Under the pieces are notes generated by a model, which saw nothing but the letters and a program-made list of their open reading frames with translations, ran no database searches and had not been told where the DNA came from. Position numbers and translations under genes: made by a program. From assembly GCA_002281555.1 (NCBI GenBank), contig NCGJ01000012.1:31373-95372 (forward strand): a stretch of DNA of 64,000 nt. The letters are read 5' to 3'. Every line of letters starts with the position of its first letter. Positions within the stretch are counted from its first letter, which is position 1. This DNA comes from Hydrogenophilales bacterium 28-61-23. Lineage in GTDB: Bacteria > Pseudomonadota > Gammaproteobacteria > Burkholderiales > Thiobacillaceae. Below are positions 18,245-27,522 of the stretch, piece by piece.

Positions 18245-19386
18245 AATATATCGACGAGTTCCGCGATGGCGAGGTGGCGAAGGGCATCGCGCAAGCCATC
18301 GCCGCCGAAGTCCGCCCAGACCGGCGCTACAACTTCATGGAGTTCTGCGGCGGCCACACGCATGCCATTTCTCGTTATGGCGTGCCCGATCTGCTGCCTG
18401 AAAGCGTGCGCATGATCCACGGCCCCGGCTGTCCGGTCTGCGTGCTGCCGATCGGTCGTATCGATCTGGCGATCCAACTGGCGCTGGACAACGGTGTCAT
18501 CCTCTGCACCTATGCCGACACGATGCGCGTGCCGGCCTCGGGCGGGCTTTCGCTGATGCGGGCGAAGGCCGTGGTGGACAAAGCGCGTGGCGATATCCGC
18601 ATGATCTACTCGGTCACCGACGCGCTGAAAATCGCGCGCGACAATCCGGAAAAAGAGGTCGTCTTTTTCGCCATCGGCTTCGAGACCACCACGCCGCCGA
18701 CCGCGGTCGCCATCAAACAGGCCGACGCGGAAGGACTGACCAACTTCAGTGTGTTGTGCTGCCACGTGCTCACCCCGGCGGCGATCACCCACATTCTGGA
18801 ATCGCCCGAAGTGCGCGAACTGGGTACTGTGCCGCTCGATGGCTTCATCGGCCCGGCCCACGTCTCCACGGTGATCGGCAGCCGGCCCTACGAGCCTTTC
18901 GCCGAGGGGTTCCGCAAGCCGGTGGTGATTTCCGGCTTCGAACCGCTCGACGTCATGCAGTCCATTCTGATGCTGGTGCGCCAGATCAACGAGGGCAGGG
19001 CGGAAGTGGAAAACGAATTCACCCGCGCGGTCAGCCGGGACGGCAACCTGAAGGCGCAGCGCCTGATGGATGAGGTGTTCGAGGTTCGCCCCAGCTTTGA
19101 ATGGCGCGGCCTCGGCGAAGTGCCTTTTTCGGCGCTGGCGATACGCGCACGCTATGCCCGTTTCGACGCCGAACGCCGCTACCGGCTCGAATACCGGCCG
19201 GTCGCCGACAACAAGGCCTGCGAATGCGGCGCGATTCTGCGCGGCGTCAAAAAGCCGACCGACTGCAAGATATTCGGCACCGTCTGCACGCCGGAAAACC
19301 CGATGGGCAGTTGCATGGTTTCGTCGGAAGGCGCCTGCGCGGCGCACTACACTTACGGCCGTTATCGGGACGCGGAAACTGTCTGA
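18241..19386 (+). CDS. hypD: Hydrogenase maturation protein HypD
   Basis: A 381-residue HypD, the [4Fe-4S] scaffold on which the Fe(CN)2CO group is assembled with HypC. Conserved parts: FMEFCGGHTHAISRYG near residue 36, GPGCPVCVLP near 62-71, FFAIGFETTTPPTA, and the C-terminal Cys set CECGAIL, DCKIFGTVC and GSCMVSSEGACAAHY. It overlaps hypC (four bases) and the following membrane-protein gene (one base, TGATG). Length and Cys content are complete. Confidence 0.96.
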   Translation: MKYIDEFRDGEVAKGIAQAIAAEVRPDRRYNFMEFCGGHTHAISRYGVPDLLPESVRMIHGPGCPVCVLPIGRIDLAIQLALDNGVILCTYADTMRVPASGGLSLMRAKAVVDKARGDIRMIYSVTDALKIARDNPEKEVVFFAIGFETTTPPTAVAIKQADAEGLTNFSVLCCHVLTPAAITHILESPEVRELGTVPLDGFIGPAHVSTVIGSRPYEPFAEGFRKPVVISGFEPLDVMQSILMLVRQINEGRAEVENEFTRAVSRDGNLKAQRLMDEVFEVRPSFEWRGLGEVPFSALAIRARYARFDAERRYRLEYRPVADNKACECGAILRGVKKPTDCKIFGTVCTPENPMGSCMVSSEGACAAHYTYGRYRDAETV

Positions 19387-19904
19387 TGCGCGACTCCGCC
19401 GACCAGCCCGCGCCCCTGGCCGGATTCATCGGCGTGACGCTGTTCGCGCTTTACATCGTGCTCGCCCGCCTGAAATCCGGCGAGGACTGGGTGCCGATTC
19501 TGGACGGCGCCAACCTGCTCATCCATGAAGCCGGGCATCCCATCGTCGGCATTCTGAGCGGACGTCTGATGGTCTATGGCGGAACCCTGTTTCAGTTGTT
19601 GTTTCCGGCCTTGGTCTGCATTCATTTCCGGCGCCGGGGTGAAACGGTCGGGTTTGCGTTCGGCTTGGTCTGGTTGGGCGAGAGTCTGCTCAACGTGGCG
19701 CGTTACATGGCCGACTCCCGTGCCCATATACTGCCGTTGGTGGGCGGCGGCGAACACGACTGGAGTGAAATATTTTCCCGTTGGGGCGTGCTCGATGCGG
19801 ACACACGCATTGCCGGCTTCACCGCGTTTCTCGGCTGGAGCCTGATCCTGGCCGCGTTGGTCTGGTTGTTCAAAAACTGGCTCGACGCTACCTGGCCACG
19901 CTGA
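19386..19904 (+). CDS. Membrane protein with HEAGH motif in the hyp operon
   Basis: A 172-residue integral membrane protein I cannot assign to a named family. Hydrophobic segments lie near 13-27, 48-78, 80-100 and 145-165. NLLIHEAGHPIVG near residue 45 is a HExxH-type zinc motif at the edge of a membrane helix, as in M50 site-2-type proteases; GGGEHDWSEIF near 120 could give further ligands. The ATG overlaps the hypD stop by one base and hypE follows 55 bases later, so co-expression with hyp is near certain. A role in metal handling or processing during hydrogenase maturation is only inferred; an unrelated metalloprotease-like protein is equally possible. Confidence 0.8.
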   Translation: MRDSADQPAPLAGFIGVTLFALYIVLARLKSGEDWVPILDGANLLIHEAGHPIVGILSGRLMVYGGTLFQLLFPALVCIHFRRRGETVGFAFGLVWLGESLLNVARYMADSRAHILPLVGGGEHDWSEIFSRWGVLDADTRIAGFTAFLGWSLILAALVWLFKNWLDATWPR

Positions 19905-19959
19905 TGGACGGTTTCTTGATATAGGCCGGTGCAGTCCGGCATTTGCGGGGAAAGTATTC

Positions 19960-21009
19960 ATGGCAGAAGTAAAAAAGGGCTACGCCCGCCCGCTCGACCT
20001 GAAACACGGTCGCGTCGACATGAGCCACGGCGGCGGCGGCCGGGCGATGGTGCAACTGATCGCCGACCTGTTCGCCAAACATCTGGGCAACGAATTTCTT
20101 GCCCAGGGCAACGACGGCGCCGTGTTGCCGCCAGGCCATGGCCGCCTGGTTGTTTCCACCGATAGCCATGTCGTTTCACCGCTTTTTTTTCCGGGCGGCG
20201 ATATCGGCGGCCTCTCGGTGCATGGCACGGTCAACGATGTCGCGGTCATGGGCGCGACGCCGCTTTACCTGAGCGCCGGTTTCATACTGGAAGAAGGTTT
20301 TCCGCTCGCCGACCTGGATCGCATCGTCGAATCGATGGCGCGGGCGGCGCGGGAGGCTGGCGTAAAGCTGGTGGCGGGCGATACCAAAGTGGTCGAACAG
20401 GGCAAGGGCGATGGCATTTTCATCACCACCACCGGCATCGGCTTTCTGCCCGATGGCATCCATCTTTCCGGCCATCTGGCCCGACCCGGCGATGTGCTGC
20501 TGGTCTCCGGCAGCGTCGGCGACCACGGCATGGCGATCATGAGCAAGCGCGAAAACCTGTCCTTCGACGCGCCGATTGTGTCCGACTCCGCCTGCCTCAA
20601 CGGCCTCACCGCCGCGATGCTGGCTTCGGGCGCGGCGATCCGGGTCATGCGCGATCCGACCCGGGGCGGGCTGGCGGCGACGATCAATGAAATCGCGCAC
20701 CAGTCCGGCGTCGGCATTCATCTCGAAGAGGCCGCGATTCCGGTCAAACCGGAAGTCGAAGCCGCCTGCGAGCTGCTCGGCCTCGATCCGCTCAACATCG
20801 CCAACGAAGGCAAACTGATCGCCATCTGCGCCGCCGAGGATGCCGAAAAACTCCTCGCCGCGATGCGCGCGCATCCTCTCGGGCAACAAGCGGCGCTTAT
20901 CGGCAAGGTGGTGGAAGACGCCAACGCTTTCGTGCAGATGAAGACCCAATTCGGCGGCCGGCGCATGGTCGATTGGCTCGGCGGCGAGCAGTTGCCGCGA
21001 ATTTGCTGA
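19960..21009 (+). CDS. hypE: Hydrogenase maturation protein HypE
   Basis: A 349-residue PurM/SelD-like enzyme. Parts seen: LKHGRVDMSHGGGGRAM, STDSHVVSPLFFPGGDIG, GTVNDVAVMGA, MRDPTRGGLAATINE and the C-terminal PRIC whose last Cys receives the carbamoyl group from HypF and is dehydrated to thiocyanate. All features for activity are present. ATG 19960 agrees with the family start. A kinase gene begins only 16 bases after the stop, apparently within the same transcript. Confidence 0.96.
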   Translation: MAEVKKGYARPLDLKHGRVDMSHGGGGRAMVQLIADLFAKHLGNEFLAQGNDGAVLPPGHGRLVVSTDSHVVSPLFFPGGDIGGLSVHGTVNDVAVMGATPLYLSAGFILEEGFPLADLDRIVESMARAAREAGVKLVAGDTKVVEQGKGDGIFITTTGIGFLPDGIHLSGHLARPGDVLLVSGSVGDHGMAIMSKRENLSFDAPIVSDSACLNGLTAAMLASGAAIRVMRDPTRGGLAATINEIAHQSGVGIHLEEAAIPVKPEVEAACELLGLDPLNIANEGKLIAICAAEDAEKLLAAMRAHPLGQQAALIGKVVEDANAFVQMKTQFGGRRMVDWLGGEQLPRIC

Positions 21010-21025
21010 AATAGCGCGAGATCGC

Positions 21026-23557
21026 ATGGCTGAACAAATCCTGGCCTCAACAAGCCATAAAACGCCCTGGCTGTTTGCGCTGCTGGCGCTGGTTCTGGTC
21101 TTGGCCACCGAGCAGGTGGTTGAACATTTCGAGAAACGCAGCAAGCTGGAACAGGAAAAAAACGCAGTCAGCGAAACGCTGTCGACCTTGCGCGCGCGTC
21201 TGGAAGGTGTGGTGACCTCCAACTTGTTGCTGGTGCATGGTCTGACCGCGGTCATTTCGTCCCAGCCGGACATCGACCAGGCCGGTTTCGCCCGCATCGC
21301 GCATGGCCTGGTCGATGAACGCCATGCCCTGCGCAATATCGCCGGCGCGCCGGGCATGGTGATTTCCCTGATGTACCCGCTGGTCGGCAATGAAGGCGCG
21401 GTCGGACTCGATTACCGCACCCATCCGACCCAGAGCGAAGCGGCGTTGCGCGCCATGCGCAGCGGTCAGCCGGTCGTGGCCGGGCCGTTGCCCTTGCTGC
21501 AGGGCGGCGTCGGCATCATCGCGCGCGAGCCGGTGTTTGTGCTGGACAAATCGTCGGCCGAACCGCCCGACGCCAAGCCGCGTTTCTGGGGCCTGGTTTC
21601 CGCCGTCATCGATGTCGATCTGCTCTATCGGCAGGCGGGACTGAACGAAGTCGATGCCAAGTTGAAGCTGGCGCTACGCGGCGTCGACGGCACTGGCGCG
21701 CGGGGCGCGGTGTTTTACGGCGATGCGGCGGTGTTTGCCGCCCAGCCGGTCACCAAGACCATCAGCCTGCCGGGCGGAACCTGGCAAATGGCCGCCTTGC
21801 CGGCGGCGGGCTGGGGACAGCAGTCTGGCCATACGCTCTGGATGATTCGCCTGTTCGGTCTGCTCGCCGCGCTGGCGGCAGCTGCGCTGGCCTATTTTCT
21901 GGCGCGTGGCAGCGCGGCGCTGGCTTGCAGCGAAGCGCGCCTGCGCGCCTTGTTGAATACCATTCCAGACCTGGTCTGGCTGAAAGACCCCAACGGCGTC
22001 TATCTCGCCTGCAACCCGCGCTTCGAGTCGTTTTTTGGCGCCGGCGAGACGGAAATCCTCGGTAAAACGGACGACGCCTTCGTATCCGCCGAGCAGGCCG
22101 AGTTCTTCCGCGCCAACGATCGCGCCGCGATTGCCGCCGGCGGGCCAAGGATGAACGAGGAGTGGTTGACATTTACCGACGGCCATCGAGAGCTGATGGA
22201 AACGATCAAGGCCCCGGTGTATGACGCCGCCGACAAGCTGATCGGCGTGCTTGGCATCGCCCGGGACATCACCGAGCGCAAGCGGAACGAAGAACGTATT
22301 CAGGGGCTGAACCGGGTCTATGCCGTGCTGAGCGGCATCAACGAAGCCAGCGTGCGTTTGCGCGAACCCCAGGCGTTGTTCGATGCAGCCTGCCGCATCG
22401 CGGTCGAGCGGGGCGGCTTTCGCATGGCCTGGCTGGGCATGGCCGACCTGGCCAGCGGCGAGGTGCGGCCGCTCGCGCATGCCGGCAACGCGGATGGCTA
22501 TCTCGAACGCCTGCATATTTCACTCGGCGACGACGAACACGGGCGTGGCCCCACCGGTCTGGCGCTGAGGGAGGGGCGGCATGTCGTTTGCAACGACATC
22601 GCCGACGATACGCAGATGAAGCCTTGGCGCGAGGATGCGCTGGCGCGGGGCTACCGCGCCTCGGCTGCTTTCCCGATTCAGGTGGCGGGCCAGGTTTGCG
22701 GCGCATTCAGTCTTTACGCGGGCAGGACGGGTTTTTTCGACGACATGGAGCTGCGTCTGCTGGACGAGTTGGCGCTGGATATCGGTTTCGCGCTGGAGTT
22801 CAAACGCGCGGAAAACGAGATACGCCAGCTAAATGTCGAACTGGAAGCCCGGGTGCGCGAACGCACGGCCGAACTCGCCGCAGCCAACCAGGAACTGGAA
22901 ACCTTCACCTATTCCGTCTCGCATGACCTGAAAGCGCCGCTGCGCGGCATCGACGGCTACAGCCGGCTGTTGCTGGAAGATCATCAGGCCCAACTCGACG
23001 ATGAAGGTCGTTTGTTCCTCGCCAATGTGCGCCAGGGTGTCGATCAAATGAGCCAATTGATCGAAGATTTGCTGGCCTATTCGCGCATGGAACGGCGCGA
23101 TCTGCACGGCGTCCGGCTCGATCTGGCCGACCAGGTCGCGGCGGTGCTACGCGAACGCGCCGAAGAAACCGCGGCCAGGGGGATGCGGATCGACGTCGAC
23201 CTGGATGGCTGCGCCGTACAGGCCGACCCGGACGGCCTGGCCATGGTGCTGCGCAATCTGATCGACAACGCGATCAAATTCACGCGCAATAGTCAGCCGC
23301 CGTCGCTTTCGATCGGCGCAACTCGAGGCGAAAAAACCGTTACGCTTGCCGTCACTGACAACGGCATCGGTTTCGACATGCAATTCCAGGATCGCATTTT
23401 TGAAATATTCCAGCGCCTGCAGCGCGCCGAGGACTATCCCGGCACCGGCGTCGGCCTGGCCATCGTGCGCAAGGCCATGCAGCGCATGGGCGGCCGGGTC
23501 TGGGCGGAAAGCGCGCCGGGGCGGGGCGCCACTTTCTATCTGGAGTTGCCGCGATGA
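21026..23557 (+). CDS. CHASE-PAS-GAF sensor histidine kinase
   Basis: An 843-residue membrane kinase. Order: TM1 (about 13-33), a periplasmic CHASE-like domain (~70-230; ends with FWGLVSAVIDVDLLYRQAG), TM2 (273-295), PAS (300-425), GAF (~440-590), a coiled segment rich in charged residues, HisKA with phospho-acceptor YSVSHDLKAPLRGIDGY near 632, and HATPase_c with NLIDNAIKFT and GTGVGLAIV. This domain plan resembles bacteriophytochrome-type kinases in its output half. It begins 16 bases after hypE and overlaps the response regulator by four bases (ATGA). The signal is unknown; its position suggests a link with hydrogen metabolism. Confidence 0.9.
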   Translation: MAEQILASTSHKTPWLFALLALVLVLATEQVVEHFEKRSKLEQEKNAVSETLSTLRARLEGVVTSNLLLVHGLTAVISSQPDIDQAGFARIAHGLVDERHALRNIAGAPGMVISLMYPLVGNEGAVGLDYRTHPTQSEAALRAMRSGQPVVAGPLPLLQGGVGIIAREPVFVLDKSSAEPPDAKPRFWGLVSAVIDVDLLYRQAGLNEVDAKLKLALRGVDGTGARGAVFYGDAAVFAAQPVTKTISLPGGTWQMAALPAAGWGQQSGHTLWMIRLFGLLAALAAAALAYFLARGSAALACSEARLRALLNTIPDLVWLKDPNGVYLACNPRFESFFGAGETEILGKTDDAFVSAEQAEFFRANDRAAIAAGGPRMNEEWLTFTDGHRELMETIKAPVYDAADKLIGVLGIARDITERKRNEERIQGLNRVYAVLSGINEASVRLREPQALFDAACRIAVERGGFRMAWLGMADLASGEVRPLAHAGNADGYLERLHISLGDDEHGRGPTGLALREGRHVVCNDIADDTQMKPWREDALARGYRASAAFPIQVAGQVCGAFSLYAGRTGFFDDMELRLLDELALDIGFALEFKRAENEIRQLNVELEARVRERTAELAAANQELETFTYSVSHDLKAPLRGIDGYSRLLLEDHQAQLDDEGRLFLANVRQGVDQMSQLIEDLLAYSRMERRDLHGVRLDLADQVAAVLRERAEETAARGMRIDVDLDGCAVQADPDGLAMVLRNLIDNAIKFTRNSQPPSLSIGATRGEKTVTLAVTDNGIGFDMQFQDRIFEIFQRLQRAEDYPGTGVGLAIVRKAMQRMGGRVWAESAPGRGATFYLELPR

Positions 23558-23985
23558 CGCTGGAGACCAGCCACCGCCCCATCCTGCTGGTGGAAGACAA
23601 TCCGGTCGATGTCGACCTCACCTTGCGCGCGTTCGACCGGCGCAAACTGCTCAATCCGATCGAAGTCGCCCGCGACGGCCAGGAGGCGCTGGACTGGATT
23701 CCGCGCTGGGAAGCCGGCGCAACCTTGCCGCTGGTGATACTGCTCGACCTGAAGTTGCCCAAAATCGATGGCCTGGAAGTGTTGCGCCAGTTGCGCGAGC
23801 GTCCGGTCAGTCGGGATTTGCCGGTGGTCGTGCTGACCTCGTCGAGCGAGGATCGCGATGTCGAAACCGCATACCGTTATCACGCCAATTCCTACATCGT
23901 GAAGCCGGTCAACTTCGAGAAGTTCATGGATGTGGCGGCGCAGATCGAGCTGTACTGGTGTCTGCTCAATCATCCAGCGAGATAA
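23554..23985 (+). CDS. Stand-alone response regulator (Rcp1-like)
   Basis: A 143-residue single REC domain with no output domain. The acidic pocket is ILLVEDNPVDVDL, the phospho-acceptor Asp lies in VILLDLKLPKIDG near residue 64, followed by VVVLTSSSEDRDV and the conserved Lys in SYIVKPVNFEKF. This form is typical of cyanobacterial Rcp1-like partners of PAS/GAF kinases. It overlaps the upstream kinase gene by four bases and precedes the double-REC c-di-GMP protein by 16 bases, so a phospho-relay among the three is likely. Confidence 0.92.
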   Translation: MTLETSHRPILLVEDNPVDVDLTLRAFDRRKLLNPIEVARDGQEALDWIPRWEAGATLPLVILLDLKLPKIDGLEVLRQLRERPVSRDLPVVVLTSSSEDRDVETAYRYHANSYIVKPVNFEKFMDVAAQIELYWCLLNHPAR

Positions 23986-24001
23986 CCCGGGATAACCGCC
24001 G

Positions 24002-27000
24002 ATGCGCGTTCTTTACCTTGAAGACAACCCGACCGACGCCGACCTGACCCGGCGCAGTCTGGCCCGCCTGGCGCCCGAGATCGAGTTGGAACACGCGGCG
24101 ACGCTGGCGCAAGCGGCGCGGCTTGTATGCGAACCGGGCAAATACGATCTGGCCTTGCTCGACCTGAAATTGCCGGATGGCTCCGGCCTGGAATTGATCG
24201 CGCGCATTCGTGAACGGCAATTGCCGATGGCCGTCGTGGTGCTGACCGGCTCCGGCGATCAAGCCGCCGCCGTCGCCGCGCTGCAGGCGGGCGCCGACGA
24301 TTACCTGACCAAAGGCCACGATACCCTGCGACGTCTGCCGATGACCTTGCGCGATGCCTGGAAGCGTTTTCACGAATCCAGTCTGCGCCGCACGCGGCCG
24401 CTGCGCGTTCTGTATGCCGAACACAATGCGGCGGATATCGACCTGACCCAACGCCACCTTGCCCGCCATGCGCCGCATATCAAGCTCATGTCGGTGTCGG
24501 ATGCGGCTGAAGCGCTCAGGCTGTTGCCGCTGGATAACGCGACACCAAGCGAATTCGATGTCGTGCTGCTGGATTACCGCTTGCCCGGCATCGATGCGCT
24601 GGAAGCCGTGAAAACCCTGCGCGGCGAGCGCGGGCTGGATATTCCCATCGTCATCGTGTCCGGCCAGGGCAGCGAGCAAATAGCGGCGCAAGCCATCCAT
24701 CTGGGCGTTGACGACTACATCGCCAAGCATGCCGGCTATCTGTATGAACTGCCGTCGACGCTGGAAAAAGTACAGCATCAGGCCGAACTGGCGCGTGAGC
24801 GGGTGACCGTGCATGAAACCTCGCGCCGACTCGGCCATGTGCTCGCCAGCAGCCCGGTGATTCTGTACACCTTGCGCATGACCCCGGATGGCGCCAAACC
24901 GACCTGGGTCAGCGCCAATATCGAACGCCTGCTCGGCTTTACCGAAGCGCAGGCGCTTGAGCCCGATTGGTGGTTCAGCCATACCCATCCCGACGACCGC
25001 GATGCCGTGCTGGCCAACCTGGTACGCCTGAACGAAACCGGTCTGGTGGCGCAAGACTATCGTTTTTACGACAGCCATGGCCAGATGCGCTGGATCCACG
25101 AAGAGCTGCGCCGGGCCGGCGAGTCGGCCCCGGCGGTCGGGGCGGACACGGAAGTCATCGGCGTCTGGCGCGACATCACCGAGGCCCGGCAGGCGGAGCA
25201 GTTGCGCGATACCCGTATCGCCGTGCTCGACGGGCTGATGAGCAGTCTGTCATTGACCGCCGTTTTGAATGTCATCGCCACACGCCTGGAAAGCATCCAT
25301 GCCGATATGCGGGTTTCCATCCTGGTGCGCGATGCGCGCGACGGCCTGCTCTACACCGGCGCGGCGCCCAGCATGCCGGATTTTTTCAATACCGCCATCG
25401 ATGGACTGGAACCGGGTGTGGGCCATGGTTCATGCGGCACCGCCGCGGCGTTGGGCGAAGCGGTGATCGTCGAGGACATTCGGACCCATCCATACTGTGT
25501 GCCTTATGTCGACCTCGCCAGACGAGCCAATCTGCGTGCCTGCTGGTCGATTCCGTTCAAGGATGAAACCGGTCAGGTTCTGGGCACCTTCGACATTCAT
25601 TACAACCAGCCGCGCAGCCCGAAATCCGACGAACTCGACCTGATCAACGAATTCGCCCGCCTGGCCGGTCTCGCGGTACAGCGCGTGCGCGCCGATACCC
25701 GCTTGCGCCAGGCGGCGGCGGTGTTCGAAAGCACGCGCGAAGGCGTCGTCATTACCGATCTGACGCCGCGCATCGTCGGCATCAATCGCGCCTACAGCGC
25801 AATTACCGGCTACCAGGAAGCCGAAGTGCTCGGCGCCAATCCGAATCTGATCAAATCCGGTCGCCAGGACGATGCTTTCTTTGCCGCCATGTGGGCCAGC
25901 ATTCTGCAAACCGGCCATTGGCAAGGCGAAGTCTGGAACCGGCGCAAGAACGGCGAGATTTTTCCGCAGTGGCTCACCATCAGCACGGTCTACGACCACG
26001 AAGGCCAGCCCAGCCACTATGTCGGCGTGATGACCGATATCAGCCAGCTCAAACGCTCGGAAGCGCAGCTCGAGCACCTCGCCCACCACGATCCGCTGAC
26101 CGGTTTGCCCAATCGCTTGCTGCTGCAATCGCGGCTGATCCACGCATTGGAGCGCGCCGACCGGCACCGGCAGCGGGTCGCCGTGCTGTATATCGACCTC
26201 GACCGGTTCAAGAACATCAACGACAGTCTCGGCCATCCGGTTGGCGACGAACTGCTGCAATCGCTTTCGCTGCGCATGACGGAACGATTGCGTGAGGACG
26301 ACACGCTCGGCCGTCTGGGCGGCGACGAGTTCTTGTTGATTCTGGAAGACCTGGACCGGCCGGAATATGCCGCCGGGGTCGCGCAGAACCTGATCCATTT
26401 GCTCGAGCGCCCGTTCGACTTGCCTTCCGGGCATGAGGTCTATGTCGGCGCCAGCATCGGCATCAGCTTGTTCCCGGACGATGGCCGCTCGGTGACCGAA
26501 CTGATTCAGCATGCCGACGTGGCGATGTATCAGGCCAAGGAATCCGGCCGCAATACCTACAGCTTTTATACCCCCGCGCTGACGCTGGCCGCGAATGAGC
26601 GGCTCGAACTCGAAGCGCGCATACGGCGCGGTCTGGCGCAAGGTGAATTCGTGCTGCATTTCCAGCCGCAGCTCGATATGCAAACCGGCGCATTGATCGG
26701 TTGTGAAGCGCTGGTGCGCTGGAATACGCCCGAGGAAGGCATGATTTCGCCAGCCCGGTTCATCCCGCTGGCGGAAGAAACCGGGCTCATCGTGCCTTTG
26801 GGCGATTGGGTGTTGCAAACCGCCTGTGCCCAGGCGCGCGCCTGGCTGGATGCGGGCTATCCGGAATTGCTGATGGCGGTCAATCTGTCCGCGCGGCAAT
26901 TGCAGCAGCGCGACATCGTGCAAAAAATCGCTCAGGCGCTGGAGCAGACCGGTCTACCCGCCAGCCATCTCAAACTGGAACTGACCGAGAGCATGATCCT

Positions 27001-27367
27001 GGGCCAGGGCGAACTGGCGATCGATCTGTTGCACGCCATCAAAGCGCTCGGCGTGAGTCTGTCGATCGACGACTTCGGCACCGGCTACTCTTCGCTCGCC
27101 TACCTCAAGCGCTTCCCCATCGACGAAGTCAAAATCGACCGGAGTTTTGTGCGCGATATTCCGCACGATGCCAGCGACATGGAAATCGCCAGCGCGATTA
27201 TCGGCATGGCGCAAGGGTTGAAGCTCAAGGTGATGGCCGAAGGCGTGGAAACCCAAGCCCAGTTGAACTTCCTGGCCGACCAGGGCTGCCATGCCTACCA
27301 GGGCTTCCTGTTCAGCAAGGCGATACCGGCCGACGCGTTCGAGCAGCTGTTCAACCCGGCGGGTTGA
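24002..27367 (+). CDS. REC-REC-PAS-GAF-PAS-GGDEF-EAL c-di-GMP protein
   Basis: A 1121-residue soluble protein. REC1 (1-120) is complete: [35 protein letters not shown]2 (130-260) has the Asp (LLDYRLPG) and Lys (YIAKHAG), but its acidic pair is E-H ([11 protein letters not shown]), so metal binding may be weak. PAS (275-395), GAF (405-560, with [14 protein letters not shown]) and a second PAS (565-680) follow. GGDEF is intact (RLGGDEF, near 772) and EAL is intact (CEALVRW, near 900; [13 protein letters not shown]). It should receive phosphate from the upstream kinase and adjust c-di-GMP. Last gene of the unit; a palindromic repeat follows. Confidence 0.92.
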   Translation: MRVLYLEDNPTDADLTRRSLARLAPEIELEHAATLAQAARLVCEPGKYDLALLDLKLPDGSGLELIARIRERQLPMAVVVLTGSGDQAAAVAALQAGADDYLTKGHDTLRRLPMTLRDAWKRFHESSLRRTRPLRVLYAEHNAADIDLTQRHLARHAPHIKLMSVSDAAEALRLLPLDNATPSEFDVVLLDYRLPGIDALEAVKTLRGERGLDIPIVIVSGQGSEQIAAQAIHLGVDDYIAKHAGYLYELPSTLEKVQHQAELARERVTVHETSRRLGHVLASSPVILYTLRMTPDGAKPTWVSANIERLLGFTEAQALEPDWWFSHTHPDDRDAVLANLVRLNETGLVAQDYRFYDSHGQMRWIHEELRRAGESAPAVGADTEVIGVWRDITEARQAEQLRDTRIAVLDGLMSSLSLTAVLNVIATRLESIHADMRVSILVRDARDGLLYTGAAPSMPDFFNTAIDGLEPGVGHGSCGTAAALGEAVIVEDIRTHPYCVPYVDLARRANLRACWSIPFKDETGQVLGTFDIHYNQPRSPKSDELDLINEFARLAGLAVQRVRADTRLRQAAAVFESTREGVVITDLTPRIVGINRAYSAITGYQEAEVLGANPNLIKSGRQDDAFFAAMWASILQTGHWQGEVWNRRKNGEIFPQWLTISTVYDHEGQPSHYVGVMTDISQLKRSEAQLEHLAHHDPLTGLPNRLLLQSRLIHALERADRHRQRVAVLYIDLDRFKNINDSLGHPVGDELLQSLSLRMTERLREDDTLGRLGGDEFLLILEDLDRPEYAAGVAQNLIHLLERPFDLPSGHEVYVGASIGISLFPDDGRSVTELIQHADVAMYQAKESGRNTYSFYTPALTLAANERLELEARIRRGLAQGEFVLHFQPQLDMQTGALIGCEALVRWNTPEEGMISPARFIPLAEETGLIVPLGDWVLQTACAQARAWLDAGYPELLMAVNLSARQLQQRDIVQKIAQALEQTGLPASHLKLELTESMILGQGELAIDLLHAIKALGVSLSIDDFGTGYSSLAYLKRFPIDEVKIDRSFVRDIPHDASDMEIASAIIGMAQGLKLKVMAEGVETQAQLNFLADQGCHAYQGFLFSKAIPADAFEQLFNPAG

Positions 27368-27461
27368 ACGGGGTTTGCCCAGCGGGAATGCCACATCCCG
27401 TGGAGCGGGCGCCGGTTTGGTTCACACCAGATTGTTCAATAGCATCCGGCACGGCCTTTAG

Positions 27462-27486
27462 CCCCTCCCCCGCAGGCGGGGGAGGG
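27462..27486. repeat. Palindromic repeat between convergent genes
   Basis: cccctcccccgc and gcgggggaggg form a perfect hairpin of about 11 bp with a two-base loop. It is the same core as in hypF (16085) and at the nifQ/draG junction (43921). Here it sits between the end of the c-di-GMP gene and the convergent phosphotransferase gene and may also stop transcription. Confidence 0.8.
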
Positions 27487-27522
27487 AGAACATCGTTGAA
27501 ACGGCTAATGGACAATCTCGGT

